Source: Chloroflexota bacterium
GTDB taxonomy: Bacteria > Chloroflexota > Dormibacteria > CF-121
Length of the DNA stretch: 6,183 nt
Direction of reading: 5' to 3'
Assembly (NCBI GenBank): GCA_005889395.1
Contig: VBFX01000081.1
Location: forward strand, 1-6,183
A program made the translations under genes and the position numbers. Below are positions 1 to 5,614 of this stretch, piece after piece. The notes beneath the pieces are model-generated. The model was not told the origin of the DNA, did no database searches, and saw only the letters and a program-made list of their open reading frames with translations. The first letter of the stretch is position 1. Every line of letters begins with the position of its first letter.

Positions 1-221
1 CGGGCACGCTCAGGCGCGAGCAGCGCAAGATGGTCGCCCAACACCTCGATTCCTGCCCGGCCTGTTCGGAACGGTACCCGAACCCACCGCACCTACAGCG
101 CAACGACGTGGTGGTGCAGCTCAACACCGCCGTCATGACCCGGCGCCTCACCTCGAAGGTACGCCATCCGAAGATCTCCTTCATGGACGGGCGCGTCCAG
201 GGCGGCTACCGCAAGCACTAG
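1..221 (+). CDS. zf-HC2 zinc-finger protein, 3' part only
   Basis: The gene is cut by the left edge; 72 residues remain, reading in frame from base 3 to TAG at 219-221. The first residues, GTLRREQRKMVAQHL, match the second half of the zf-HC2 fold (consensus like DGELSPEERAAVEAHL). The zinc-ligand pattern HxxxCxxC follows, as HLDSCPAC. In known families this finger occurs in anti-sigma factors and related regulators that hold an ECF sigma factor in a zinc-dependent way; here the partner is not visible. The tail of about 50 residues is basic, has no membrane segment and ends in GGYRKH, so it is not the usual transmembrane anti-sigma layout. ATG at 30 is internal, because the upstream codons continue the domain. 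The family call is fairly safe; the function is inference. Confidence 0.6.
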   Translation, partial: GTLRREQRKMVAQHLDSCPACSERYPNPPHLQRNDVVVQLNTAVMTRRLTSKVRHPKISFMDGRVQGGYRKH

Positions 222-222
222 T

Positions 223-228
223 TATATT
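223..228 (+). promoter_or_regulatory. -10-like hexamer of the VOC gene
   Basis: TATATT matches the bacterial -10 consensus TATAAT at five of six bases and lies just after the stop of the preceding gene. Only six bases separate it from the GTG at 235, so a start site seven bases downstream would fall on the start codon itself. I see no clear -35 box. A leaderless transcript is inferred. Confidence 0.5.
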
Positions 229-234
229 CAGCCC

Positions 235-669
235 GTGGCCACCGGCGTGCAGATTGTGTTCGACTGCGCAGACCCGGATAAACTCGCCACCTTCTGGGCC
301 GCGGCCTTGCATTACAAGAAACAAGATCCACCATCGGGTTTTGCCTCATGGCCGGACTTTTTGAAGGCGCAGGGGATCCCCGAGCAGGAGTGGAACTCTG
401 CCAGCGCCATCGTCGATCCGGATGGGGCCGGCCCGCGCATCTATTTTCAGCGGGTCCCGGAGGGGAAGGTCGTCAAGAACCGGGTCCATCTCGACCTGAA
501 CGTCGGCGGACCAAGAGATGCGCCCCACGATCAACGGCGAGGCCGGGTCGACGCCGAGGTCGACCGGCTGGAACGACTGGGCGCTCGCCGGTCACGCGCG
601 ATTGAGGAACGGGGCGAGTACTTCGTCAATATGTTCGATCCCGAAGGCAACGAGTTCGACCTTCAGTAA
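235..669 (+). CDS. VOC (glyoxalase/bleomycin-resistance-like) family protein
   Basis: A 144-residue single-module vicinal oxygen chelate protein of the Glyoxalase_6 type. It opens with VFDCADPDKLATFW at residues 8-21 (helix after the first strand). It continues with RIYFQRVPEGKVVKNRVHLDL at 68-88 and closes with DPEGNEFDL at 135-143. H85 and E140 stand where the family places metal ligands. The substrate is unknown; relatives include many uncharacterised cytoplasmic enzymes, so glyoxalase I activity should not be assumed. GTG at 235 is chosen because the fold begins at once, the previous gene's stop is only 13 bases upstream, and a TATATT box precedes it. Residues 95-125 are rich in Arg and Asp. 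The 3' end overlaps the convergent His-rich gene by seven bases. Confidence 0.85.
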   Translation: MATGVQIVFDCADPDKLATFWAAALHYKKQDPPSGFASWPDFLKAQGIPEQEWNSASAIVDPDGAGPRIYFQRVPEGKVVKNRVHLDLNVGGPRDAPHDQRRGRVDAEVDRLERLGARRSRAIEERGEYFVNMFDPEGNEFDLQ

Positions 670-1025
670 TCTCGGGTTTTCTTCCCGCGCTTCGGCCGGT
701 CCGGCTCGATCACCAGCTCGATTTCCGTAATTTCCACCGGGTGCCAGTGGCGGTCGGCGACCTCGTGCTGAAGATCGCCGAGGCGATGGCGGTGCTGCCC
801 AGACTCCGCGCCGTGATCGTGCTCGAACGGCTCTCGCAGGCGGTGCCGGTGCTCAGCGCCCCTGGAGCGCTCGGACCGGTCGGTCATGACGATGTGGGTG
901 TGGCCATGGGGCTCGTCACCAGGTCCACCGTGTGCGTGCTCGATGACTTCCACCAGGCGGTGGGCATGCGCGTCCTGGCCGAACTCATGGCGGTGGACGT
1001 ACTCGTCATCGTGCCGGTGCGCCAC
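663..1025 (-). CDS. Small histidine-rich protein, putative metal binder
   Basis: A 120-residue protein with 20 histidines, mostly as HxH pairs, starting at GTG 1025 and ending at TGA 665-663. Residues 20-42 and 59-80 form an imperfect tandem repeat of pattern HxHRLxExxEHxHG, five or six residues, then HxH. A degenerate third unit follows at 78-95. The tail (about 96-120) has no His, holds a short hydrophobic stretch ITEIELVI and ends basic. No signal peptide or membrane helix is visible. Such HxH density suggests binding of Zn, Ni, Co or Cu for storage or handing-over, which is inference from composition. The gene follows the glycerate kinase stop by nine bases in the same frame, so no earlier start is possible. 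Third codon positions are mostly G or C. I do not recognise a named family. Confidence 0.6.
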   Translation of the reverse strand: MAHRHDDEYVHRHEFGQDAHAHRLVEVIEHAHGGPGDEPHGHTHIVMTDRSERSRGAEHRHRLREPFEHDHGAESGQHRHRLGDLQHEVADRHWHPVEITEIELVIEPDRPKRGKKTRDY

Positions 1026-1031
1026 AGGCCG

Positions 1032-1037
1032 ATGTTA
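1032..1037 (-). promoter_or_regulatory. Possible -10-like hexamer of the His-rich gene
   Basis: On the minus strand TAACAT lies six bases before the GTG at 1025. Its first three bases are the TAA stop of the glycerate kinase gene. It matches TATAAT at four of six positions. The spacing equals that of the VOC and PAP2 genes in this window. No -35 is evident, and because the stop codon supplies half the motif, coincidence is quite possible. Confidence 0.25.
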
Positions 1038-2192
1038 CCCGCCGAGGTGCGCTGCGGCCAGACGGCGGCCGGCCAGGAGCAGCCCCATCACGCGGGTCGA
1101 TGCGGCCACCAACAGGGGCCGCGCCTGGCCGATCGCCTCATCGAGCGGGCAGGGCTCGACCACGGTCGCTTCCAGCCCATCGAACAGCAGGCGCAGCTCG
1201 GTTTCGTCGGCGATGCTGCCGCCTATGGCGACCACCGGAATGCCTGCCTGGCGGGCGTGCCGGGCGACGGCAGCAGGGCCCTTACCGAAGCGCGCGGTTT
1301 GCGAATCGATGCGTCCCTCGCCGGTGATGACGAGCCCGGCGCCGGCCAGCCGCTCGTCAAGCCGCAGCGCCTCCATCACCATTTCGGCACCGGGCCGCAG
1401 CCGCGCGCCGGTGAACGCAACGAGCCCGGCGCCGAGGCCACCGGCGGCGCCGGCCCCCGGTAGTTGGTCGACATCGACGCCGAGGTCACGTCGAATGATC
1501 TCGGCAAAGTGTTTGAGCGCGATGTCGAGCTCGGCGACTATCTCCGGCGTAGCGCCCTTCTGAGGGCCGTAGACCGCGCTCGCGCCACTCGGACCCGTCA
1601 GCGGGTTCGTGACGTCGCAGGCGACATCGACACCGGCCTCTTTCCAGTTCGCGTGGACGCCGCCGACGTGGATCCGCGCCAGCCGTTTGAGCGCGAGGCC
1701 GCCGGGGGGGAGCTCGTGCCCGTTTTCGTCGAGGAGGTGGTACCCGAGCGCCTGCGCCATGCCGGCACCGCCGTCGTTGGTGGCGCTGCCGCCGATGCCG
1801 ACGATGAAATGGCGGGCCCCCTCGTCGTAGGCGCGCTGCAACAGCTCGCCGACGCCGTAGGTGGTCGTGATCCGGGGGTCGCGTTTCGCCGGCGGCACGA
1901 GGGCCAGCCCCGCGGCCTTTGCCATCTCGATCACGGCAGTCGATCCGGTGTCGATCACGCCGTAGCCGGCGTCCACCGGATCGCCCAACGGGCCGCGCAC
2001 CTGGAGGGTCCGTCGCTCGCCATGCGTGGCGGCGACGAGCGCGTCGACGGTGCCGTCGCCCCCATCGGCAATTGGCACCAGCACGAGGTCCGCGTCGGGC
2101 GCGGCGACGCGAACGCCTTCGGCAATCGCCTCCGCAGCGTCCAGTGCCGATAACGAGCCCTTGAAGGCGTTGGGCGCGATAACGACGCGCAT
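1035..2192 (-). CDS. glxK: Glycerate 2-kinase (GarK/GlxK family)
   Basis: A 385-residue glycerate kinase, the usual length for the PF02595 family. It phosphorylates D-glycerate with ATP to give 2-phosphoglycerate, linking glyoxylate, serine and sugar-acid breakdown to lower glycolysis in the cytoplasm. Visible family blocks are: MRVVIAPNAFKGSLSA at the N-terminus; IADGGDGT (41-48); GIGGSATNDGGAGMAQALG (132-150); CDVTNPLTGPSGA (192-204); GAGAAGGLGAG (246-256); and TGEGRIDSQT (290-299). ATG at 2192 is chosen because the family starts exactly there. A reading frame runs 45 codons further upstream, but it lies inside ilvE and looks nothing like a kinase. The gene sits 31 bases after ilvE with no Shine-Dalgarno sequence; its ATG overlaps the TGA of a five-codon ORF. 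The symbol follows the family and is not strain-specific. Confidence 0.93.
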   Translation of the reverse strand: MRVVIAPNAFKGSLSALDAAEAIAEGVRVAAPDADLVLVPIADGGDGTVDALVAATHGERRTLQVRGPLGDPVDAGYGVIDTGSTAVIEMAKAAGLALVPPAKRDPRITTTYGVGELLQRAYDEGARHFIVGIGGSATNDGGAGMAQALGYHLLDENGHELPPGGLALKRLARIHVGGVHANWKEAGVDVACDVTNPLTGPSGASAVYGPQKGATPEIVAELDIALKHFAEIIRRDLGVDVDQLPGAGAAGGLGAGLVAFTGARLRPGAEMVMEALRLDERLAGAGLVITGEGRIDSQTARFGKGPAAVARHARQAGIPVVAIGGSIADETELRLLFDGLEATVVEPCPLDEAIGQARPLLVAASTRVMGLLLAGRRLAAAHLGG

Positions 2193-2209
2193 CAGCGCAT
2201 CGCGGGCAT
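2192..2209 (-). other. Five-codon mini-ORF overlapping the glycerate kinase start
   Basis: In the ilvE-glxK gap, the minus strand reads ATG CCC GCG ATG CGC TGA. The A of its TGA is the first base of the glycerate kinase ATG (TGATG overlap). With no ribosome binding site visible before the kinase, termination-reinitiation coupling is conceivable. It may be chance; no other support is available. Confidence 0.2.
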
Positions 2210-2223
2210 GTGTGCGGCGGCCG

Positions 2224-3195
2224 TCAGTAGACGGGAGTGAGCCAGGAGCGGTACTTGGTGTTTCGGCCGCGCACGATCTCGAAGTACAGTTTCTGCAGCC
2301 GCTCGACGACCGGCCCGACCTGGCCATCGCCGATGGGCCTGCGGTCGACGTCGACTACAGGCGAAATCTGGGCGCCGGTGCCGCACAGGAAGATCTCGTC
2401 GGCAACGTAGAGCTCGGAGCGATCGATGGAGCGCTCGACGACGTCAAGGTCCAGCTCGGCGCGCAGCAGCTCGATCATGGCGAGCCGGGTGAGGCCCTCC
2501 AGGATGTTGTCTGACGTGGGGGGCGTAAACACCTTGCCATCGCGAATCATGAAGATATTCTCGGCGCTGCCTTCGCACACATGCCCCTCGTGGGTCAGCA
2601 TGATCGCCTCGTCGAAGCCGTTTTCCTGGGCCTCCGTTTTGGCCAGTGCCGAATTGACGTAAATGCCAGTGATCTTGGCCCTGGCCGGCGCCGCATTGTC
2701 GTCGACGCGCCGCCAGCTCGACACCATGCAGCGGATGCCCCGCTCGATGTCGACGTAATTGCCGAAGGGCGTCACGTAGATGGCAAACGAATCTTTGAGA
2801 TTGTGCAGCCGCACGCCGATCTCTTCGGAGCTCTTGAAGGCAAGGGGTCGGATGTACACGTCCTGGCGGAAGTTGTTCCGCCGGATGAGCTCGATCGTCG
2901 TGCTGGCGAGCTCATCCAGGGTGATCGGGATCTTGAGTTTCAGGACCTTGACCGAATTCTGCATGCGGCGATAGTGCTCGCGAAGTTTGAGCACGAACAG
3001 TTGCTCGTGCTCCGGGCTCCAGTAACCCCGGATGCCTTCGAAAACCCCGGTGCCGTAGTGCAGGGCGTGCGTCATCAAACCGAGGCGGGCGTCGCCGTAC
3101 CGCTTGAACTCGCCGTCCAGGTAGACCCAGTACTGTGCCTGCTCTTTGCGCCGGGCCTCGGTGGCGCGAGTGACGCCCTCCGCCTTGATCGCCAT
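2224..3195 (-). CDS. ilvE: Branched-chain amino-acid aminotransferase
   Basis: A 323-residue class IV PLP aminotransferase that interconverts leucine, isoleucine and valine with their 2-oxo acids using glutamate/2-oxoglutarate, the last step of branched-chain synthesis. Landmarks: WVYLDGEF (23-30), HALHYGTGVFEGIRGY (43-58), the predicted PLP lysine K174 in ARAKITGIYVNSALAKTEA, EGSAENIFMIRDGKVFTPP (208-226), LEGLTR (232-237) and FLCGTGAQISPV (269-280), the phosphate-binding loop. The end, SWLTPVY, is also typical of this enzyme. It is about 14 residues longer at the N-terminus than the E. coli enzyme. ATG 3195 is the only reasonable start and has TATAAT eight bases upstream. It is first of three genes, followed by glycerate kinase and the His-rich protein; no other ilv or leu gene is nearby. 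A D-amino-acid or aminodeoxychorismate lyase paralogue is less likely given the whole-length match. Confidence 0.95.
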   Translation of the reverse strand: MAIKAEGVTRATEARRKEQAQYWVYLDGEFKRYGDARLGLMTHALHYGTGVFEGIRGYWSPEHEQLFVLKLREHYRRMQNSVKVLKLKIPITLDELASTTIELIRRNNFRQDVYIRPLAFKSSEEIGVRLHNLKDSFAIYVTPFGNYVDIERGIRCMVSSWRRVDDNAAPARAKITGIYVNSALAKTEAQENGFDEAIMLTHEGHVCEGSAENIFMIRDGKVFTPPTSDNILEGLTRLAMIELLRAELDLDVVERSIDRSELYVADEIFLCGTGAQISPVVDVDRRPIGDGQVGPVVERLQKLYFEIVRGRNTKYRSWLTPVY

Positions 3196-3203
3196 CTGGG
3201 TCG

Positions 3204-3209
3204 ATTATA
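3204..3209 (-). promoter_or_regulatory. Consensus -10 box of ilvE
   Basis: The minus strand carries a perfect TATAAT ending eight bases before the ilvE ATG. The expected transcription start lies zero to two bases before the ATG, so the message would be leaderless or nearly so. No Shine-Dalgarno sequence fits in the remaining bases (CGACCCAG). A recognisable -35 box is lacking at 16-18 bases spacing. Confidence 0.65.
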
Positions 3210-3235
3210 TGCCCGGCTCGGGGGACCCGGATAGG

Positions 3236-3246
3236 GTCTTTAAGAC
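3236..3246. repeat. Short inverted repeat in the ilvE/yvcK spacer
   Basis: GTCTT-T-AAGAC is a perfect 5-bp inverted repeat around one central base. It lies about 27 bp behind the ilvE -10 box and about 20 bp before the yvcK -35 candidate. It could be a small operator serving the divergent pair; at this length chance is possible. Confidence 0.25.
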
Positions 3247-3265
3247 GTTACGAAATGGGCCGACT

Positions 3266-3292
3266 TTGAGTTCAAAAATCCTGTGCTAAGCT
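3266..3292 (+). promoter_or_regulatory. Candidate promoter of yvcK
   Basis: TTGAGT (3266-3271) resembles a -35 box and TAAGCT (3287-3292) fits the loose TANNNT -10 pattern; the spacer of 15 bp is short. The -10 ends ten bases before the GTG at 3303, leaving a leader of about four bases for that start. The surrounding 3265-3292 stretch is clearly more AT-rich than its neighbours. Confidence 0.4.
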
Positions 3293-3302
3293 TGGGGCGC
3301 CG

Positions 3303-4616
3303 GTGGCCCCCATACGTATGAACCCCCGGGTGGTGCGCTGGTTCACCCCCGGCCTCCATGTCAAGCGGTGGCTGGTCCTCCTGATGGCCGGGATGGTGCT
3401 GGTCAGCCTTGGGATTGGCTACGCCCTGGCGAATGTCTACCGCTCTGGGGTGTCCCTTCCTCACATCTTTTTCTACCTGACCCTCCAATTCATGAACCGC
3501 TACGTCAGGGGAGCGCTCTTTGGTGCGCTGGGCCTAAGCATCATCCTGTACGCCCTGTATAAGCTGACCCAGTCAGTTCTGGGCCCCTTCCTGCCCGGGC
3601 GGGACCGGGCGCTATCCGAGATCATTTACAACTACCGTTTCCTACAGAAAGGGCCTCGGGTGGTTGCCCTGGGAGGCGGCACGGGTCTCTCGACCATGCT
3701 TCGGGGTCTGAAGAAGTACACGGGCAACCTGACGGCGATCGTGACGGTGGCCGATGACGGCGGCAGCTCGGGCAAGCTGCGAGCCGAGTACCGCATCCTC
3801 CCCCCAGGTGACTTCCGGCAGTGCATCACAGCGCTGGCCGATGTCGAGCCACTGATGACCACGCTCTTCCAGCACCGCTTCAAGGAAGGCAGCCTGAACG
3901 GGCATTCTTTCGGGAACCTGTTCATCATGGCGATGGCCGAGATCACCGGAGACTTCGAGCACGCCATTCGTGAGTCCGGCCGGGTTCTCGCCGTCCGCGG
4001 GCAGATCGTGCCATCGACGTTGCGTGACGTCACGCTGATCGCCGAGATGGCCGACGGCCAGACCCGCATTGGGGAGTCGAGCATCCCCCACGCCAACGGC
4101 GATGGCGAGGGTAACGGCGCGGTGGCGACCGCCATCAAGCGGGTTTTCCTCGAGCCGGAGCCCACCATCAACCCGGAGGCGGAGGAAGCCATCCTCAACG
4201 CCGAGATGATCATCGTCGGCCCGGGCAGTCTCTACACGAGTATCCTTCCCAACCTGGTGGTCGACGGCATGGCCGAGGCGCTCAAGGCCTCGCCGGCGAT
4301 GAAGGTCTTCGTCTGCAATGTCGCGACCCAGCCGGGCGAGACGGACGCCTTCCGGGTCAGCGACCATCTCGAGGCCATCGAACGCCACCTGGGCGCGAAT
4401 ATTTTCGATTTCGTCGTCGTCAACAGCAACAACAACTTCACGCTGCCGCCGTCGGCGCAGGCGGCGGGCATCAGGCGTGTGGTCTACGATCCCGCCACGG
4501 TGAGCAAGCGCAGCATCCACGCCGTGCTGGTCGATGTCGTGAACCCGCGGGTCTCGACCCACCACGATCCCGATAAGCTGGCCCGCGCGATCATGAAGAA
4601 GATCTGGCGCTCGTAA
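3303..4616 (+). CDS. yvcK: Membrane-anchored YvcK/CofD-like protein (gluconeogenesis factor family)
   Basis: A 437-residue protein whose residues 118-437 form the UPF0052/CofD-like domain of YvcK (GlmR, CuvA in mycobacteria). This family binds UDP-sugars and links carbon state to cell-wall precursor synthesis in Firmicutes and mycobacteria. Motifs: VVALGGGTGLSTMLRGLK (120-137), VADDGGSSGKLR (149-160), PPGDFRQC (167-174), GHSFGNLFI (200-208), IIVGPGSLYTSILPNL (303-318) and VCNVATQPGETD (337-348). The domain normally makes the whole protein (about 310-330 residues). Here roughly 115 residues are added in front, with hydrophobic helices near 22-44 and 68-88, so the catalytic-type domain should sit at the membrane. 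GTG 3303 fits the promoter; ATG 3318 is the alternative and shortens the protein by five residues. The usual neighbours rapZ and whiA are absent. The last 26 bases overlap the convergent PAP2 gene. Confidence 0.9.
   Translation: MAPIRMNPRVVRWFTPGLHVKRWLVLLMAGMVLVSLGIGYALANVYRSGVSLPHIFFYLTLQFMNRYVRGALFGALGLSIILYALYKLTQSVLGPFLPGRDRALSEIIYNYRFLQKGPRVVALGGGTGLSTMLRGLKKYTGNLTAIVTVADDGGSSGKLRAEYRILPPGDFRQCITALADVEPLMTTLFQHRFKEGSLNGHSFGNLFIMAMAEITGDFEHAIRESGRVLAVRGQIVPSTLRDVTLIAEMADGQTRIGESSIPHANGDGEGNGAVATAIKRVFLEPEPTINPEAEEAILNAEMIIVGPGSLYTSILPNLVVDGMAEALKASPAMKVFVCNVATQPGETDAFRVSDHLEAIERHLGANIFDFVVVNSNNNFTLPPSAQAAGIRRVVYDPATVSKRSIHAVLVDVVNPRVSTHHDPDKLARAIMKKIWRS
3311..3320. repeat. 10-bp palindrome at the yvcK start
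   Basis: CATACGTATG is a perfect palindrome whose last three bases are the alternative ATG start of yvcK. It lies about 20 bp downstream of the candidate -10 box, a position where a bound repressor could block transcription. The function is conjecture. Confidence 0.25.
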
Positions 4617-5532
4617 CCAGCTCCGCGTCTGCATCGTGCGATGGCCGCTGTGCCCAGAACCGGGTGAACCAGTCCTCGCCGAAGAAGACGGCGAGCACAA
4701 AGACCACGCCGCCGATGATGTCGACGACGTAGTGCTCGCCGAGATAGACGATGCTCAGCCAGACGCCGGCGGTGTAGACGAGCGCCGGCCAGGCCCGGCG
4801 ACCCCAGAGGCGTAAGGCGAAGAGCGTACCGAGCAAGGGGTAGGCCGCATGCAGCGACGGCATGGCCGCATACTGGTTGGGCGTCAGCCAATGGTAGACC
4901 GTGGCCGGCACCGGGAGGCCGGGGATGTCGGTGAAGCTCGGCAGCGTGTGATCGATGATTTTCACCACGCTGGGAAGGACCTTCCACGGTGGAGCGACCG
5001 GCAGAAGCAAGTAAAAGAGAAAAGCGGCGAAGGACATCGCGATCAGCGCCCGTGAGAATCGCAAGAATGTCCGCCGGTCCACGACCCAGAAGAGGTAGCC
5101 GAGTCCGAGAGGAAATGCGAAGTGCAGGAAGTAGAACATCGTGGCCGCCACGTCATACCAGCTCAGCTGGCCGGCGTGGTAGAAGGCCTGCTGCAAGACC
5201 AGGGTCGGTACCTGCCCGAAGCTGATGAGGCGCTCAAGCGACGTGACGTCGTGGATGGGCATCCCGAGCTTGCCCCCGAGGCCGCGCAAGTACTCGTACG
5301 ACAGAAAGAGCACCAGGAAGGGGATCCAGTCAGCGAGGAAGAGCCGGGCCCGGCCGAGGACCAGCGCCGCGATCAGCATCAGCAGCAGGAACCGCTCGGG
5401 AGAGACCGATATGTGGAGGACGAAGACCATGAAGAGCGTGACGACGGCCAGGTAGCCGCCGACCAGCGACGGGACGAGCCAGGAGTGCCGGCGACCTACC
5501 CGTGGGCGCTGTGGTGGGTCAGCCGGCTGCAC
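4591..5532 (-). CDS. PAP2-superfamily membrane protein (inositolphosphotransferase-like)
   Basis: A 313-residue multi-spanning membrane protein of the PAP2 superfamily, closest in pattern to the Aur1/Ipt1-like PAP2_3 group. Hydrophobic segments lie near 19-41, 47-62, 66-82, 127-151, 162-180, 232-242, 248-264 and 268-285. Catalytic motifs are AAMPSLHAAYP (222-232, H228) and LGEHYVVDIIGG (264-275, H267 and D271). The APPW at 180-183 also recurs in such proteins. The classical first motif KxxxxxxRP is not evident, as in the Aur1-like branch. Likely chemistry is phosphate-ester cleavage or head-group transfer on a membrane lipid; the substrate cannot be told. GTG 5532 is chosen because the first helix follows a short charged leader and TAAGCT lies six bases upstream; no ATG is available before the first helix. 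It is divergent from the response regulator. Confidence 0.85.
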   Translation of the reverse strand: MQPADPPQRPRVGRRHSWLVPSLVGGYLAVVTLFMVFVLHISVSPERFLLLMLIAALVLGRARLFLADWIPFLVLFLSYEYLRGLGGKLGMPIHDVTSLERLISFGQVPTLVLQQAFYHAGQLSWYDVAATMFYFLHFAFPLGLGYLFWVVDRRTFLRFSRALIAMSFAAFLFYLLLPVAPPWKVLPSVVKIIDHTLPSFTDIPGLPVPATVYHWLTPNQYAAMPSLHAAYPLLGTLFALRLWGRRAWPALVYTAGVWLSIVYLGEHYVVDIIGGVVFVLAVFFGEDWFTRFWAQRPSHDADAELVTSARSSS

Positions 5533-5538
5533 CGCAAG

Positions 5539-5544
5539 AGCTTA
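5539..5544 (-). promoter_or_regulatory. -10-like hexamer of the PAP2 gene
   Basis: On the minus strand TAAGCT ends six bases before the GTG at 5532. It is the same hexamer as upstream of yvcK. A start site seven bases downstream coincides with the start codon. It matches TATAAT only at the key T, A and final T positions, and no -35 is clear. Confidence 0.35.
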
Positions 5545-5550
5545 CTGAGA

Positions 5551-5568
5551 GGCGGCTGAGAAGCCGCC
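5551..5568. repeat. Perfect 7-bp hairpin in the PAP2/response-regulator spacer
   Basis: GGCGGCT, loop GAGA (a GNRA tetraloop on this strand), AGCCGCC. It lies between two divergent start regions, about 7 bp behind the PAP2 -10 box and 30 bp before the regulator's -10 box. No T tract follows on either strand, so it is not a standard terminator. If both genes are leaderless it is outside both transcripts, which favours a DNA-level role such as an operator half-site pair. Confidence 0.5.
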
Positions 5569-5598
5569 GACAAGATGGGATTTCGCCAAAAGTGCCGT

Positions 5599-5604
5599 TA
5601 TATT
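5599..5604 (+). promoter_or_regulatory. -10-like hexamer of the response regulator gene
   Basis: TATATT, the same hexamer as before the VOC gene, ends ten bases before the ATG at 5615. The predicted leader is four bases or fewer. GGGA at 5605-5608 is a weak Shine-Dalgarno lookalike but would be mostly untranscribed. No good -35 is seen. Confidence 0.5.
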
Positions 5605-5614
5605 GGGACTCGAA

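Noticed and set aside
30..221. Complete 63-codon gene starting at ATG 30
   Set aside because: The nine codons upstream continue the zf-HC2 helix in frame, so the gene starts outside the window.
741..1463. Plus-strand 240-codon ORF opposite the His-rich gene and glycerate kinase
   Set aside because: Its right half is antisense to unmistakable glycerate kinase motifs and its sequence shows no domain. Long open frames are expected opposite GC-rich genes.
1464..2153. Plus-strand 229-codon ORF
   Set aside because: It is entirely antisense to the conserved core of glycerate kinase.
2193..2327. 45-codon N-terminal extension of glycerate kinase
   Set aside because: It overlaps the end of ilvE in a different frame, is Ser/Arg/Cys-rich without similarity to kinases, and the family begins exactly at the ATG at 2192.
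2581..3234. Plus-strand 217-codon ORF
   Set aside because: It is antisense to ilvE, which matches its family over the full length.
3642..4700. Minus-strand 352-codon ORF
   Set aside because: It is antisense to the YvcK domain and runs into the PAP2 gene in another frame; its composition (His, Arg, Asp rich) is that of a shadow frame.
5122..5559. Plus-strand 145-codon ORF over the PAP2 start region
   Set aside because: It is opposite hydrophobic helices of the PAP2 protein, and its Glu/Asp/Gln/Arg-rich translation is the expected mirror of such helices.
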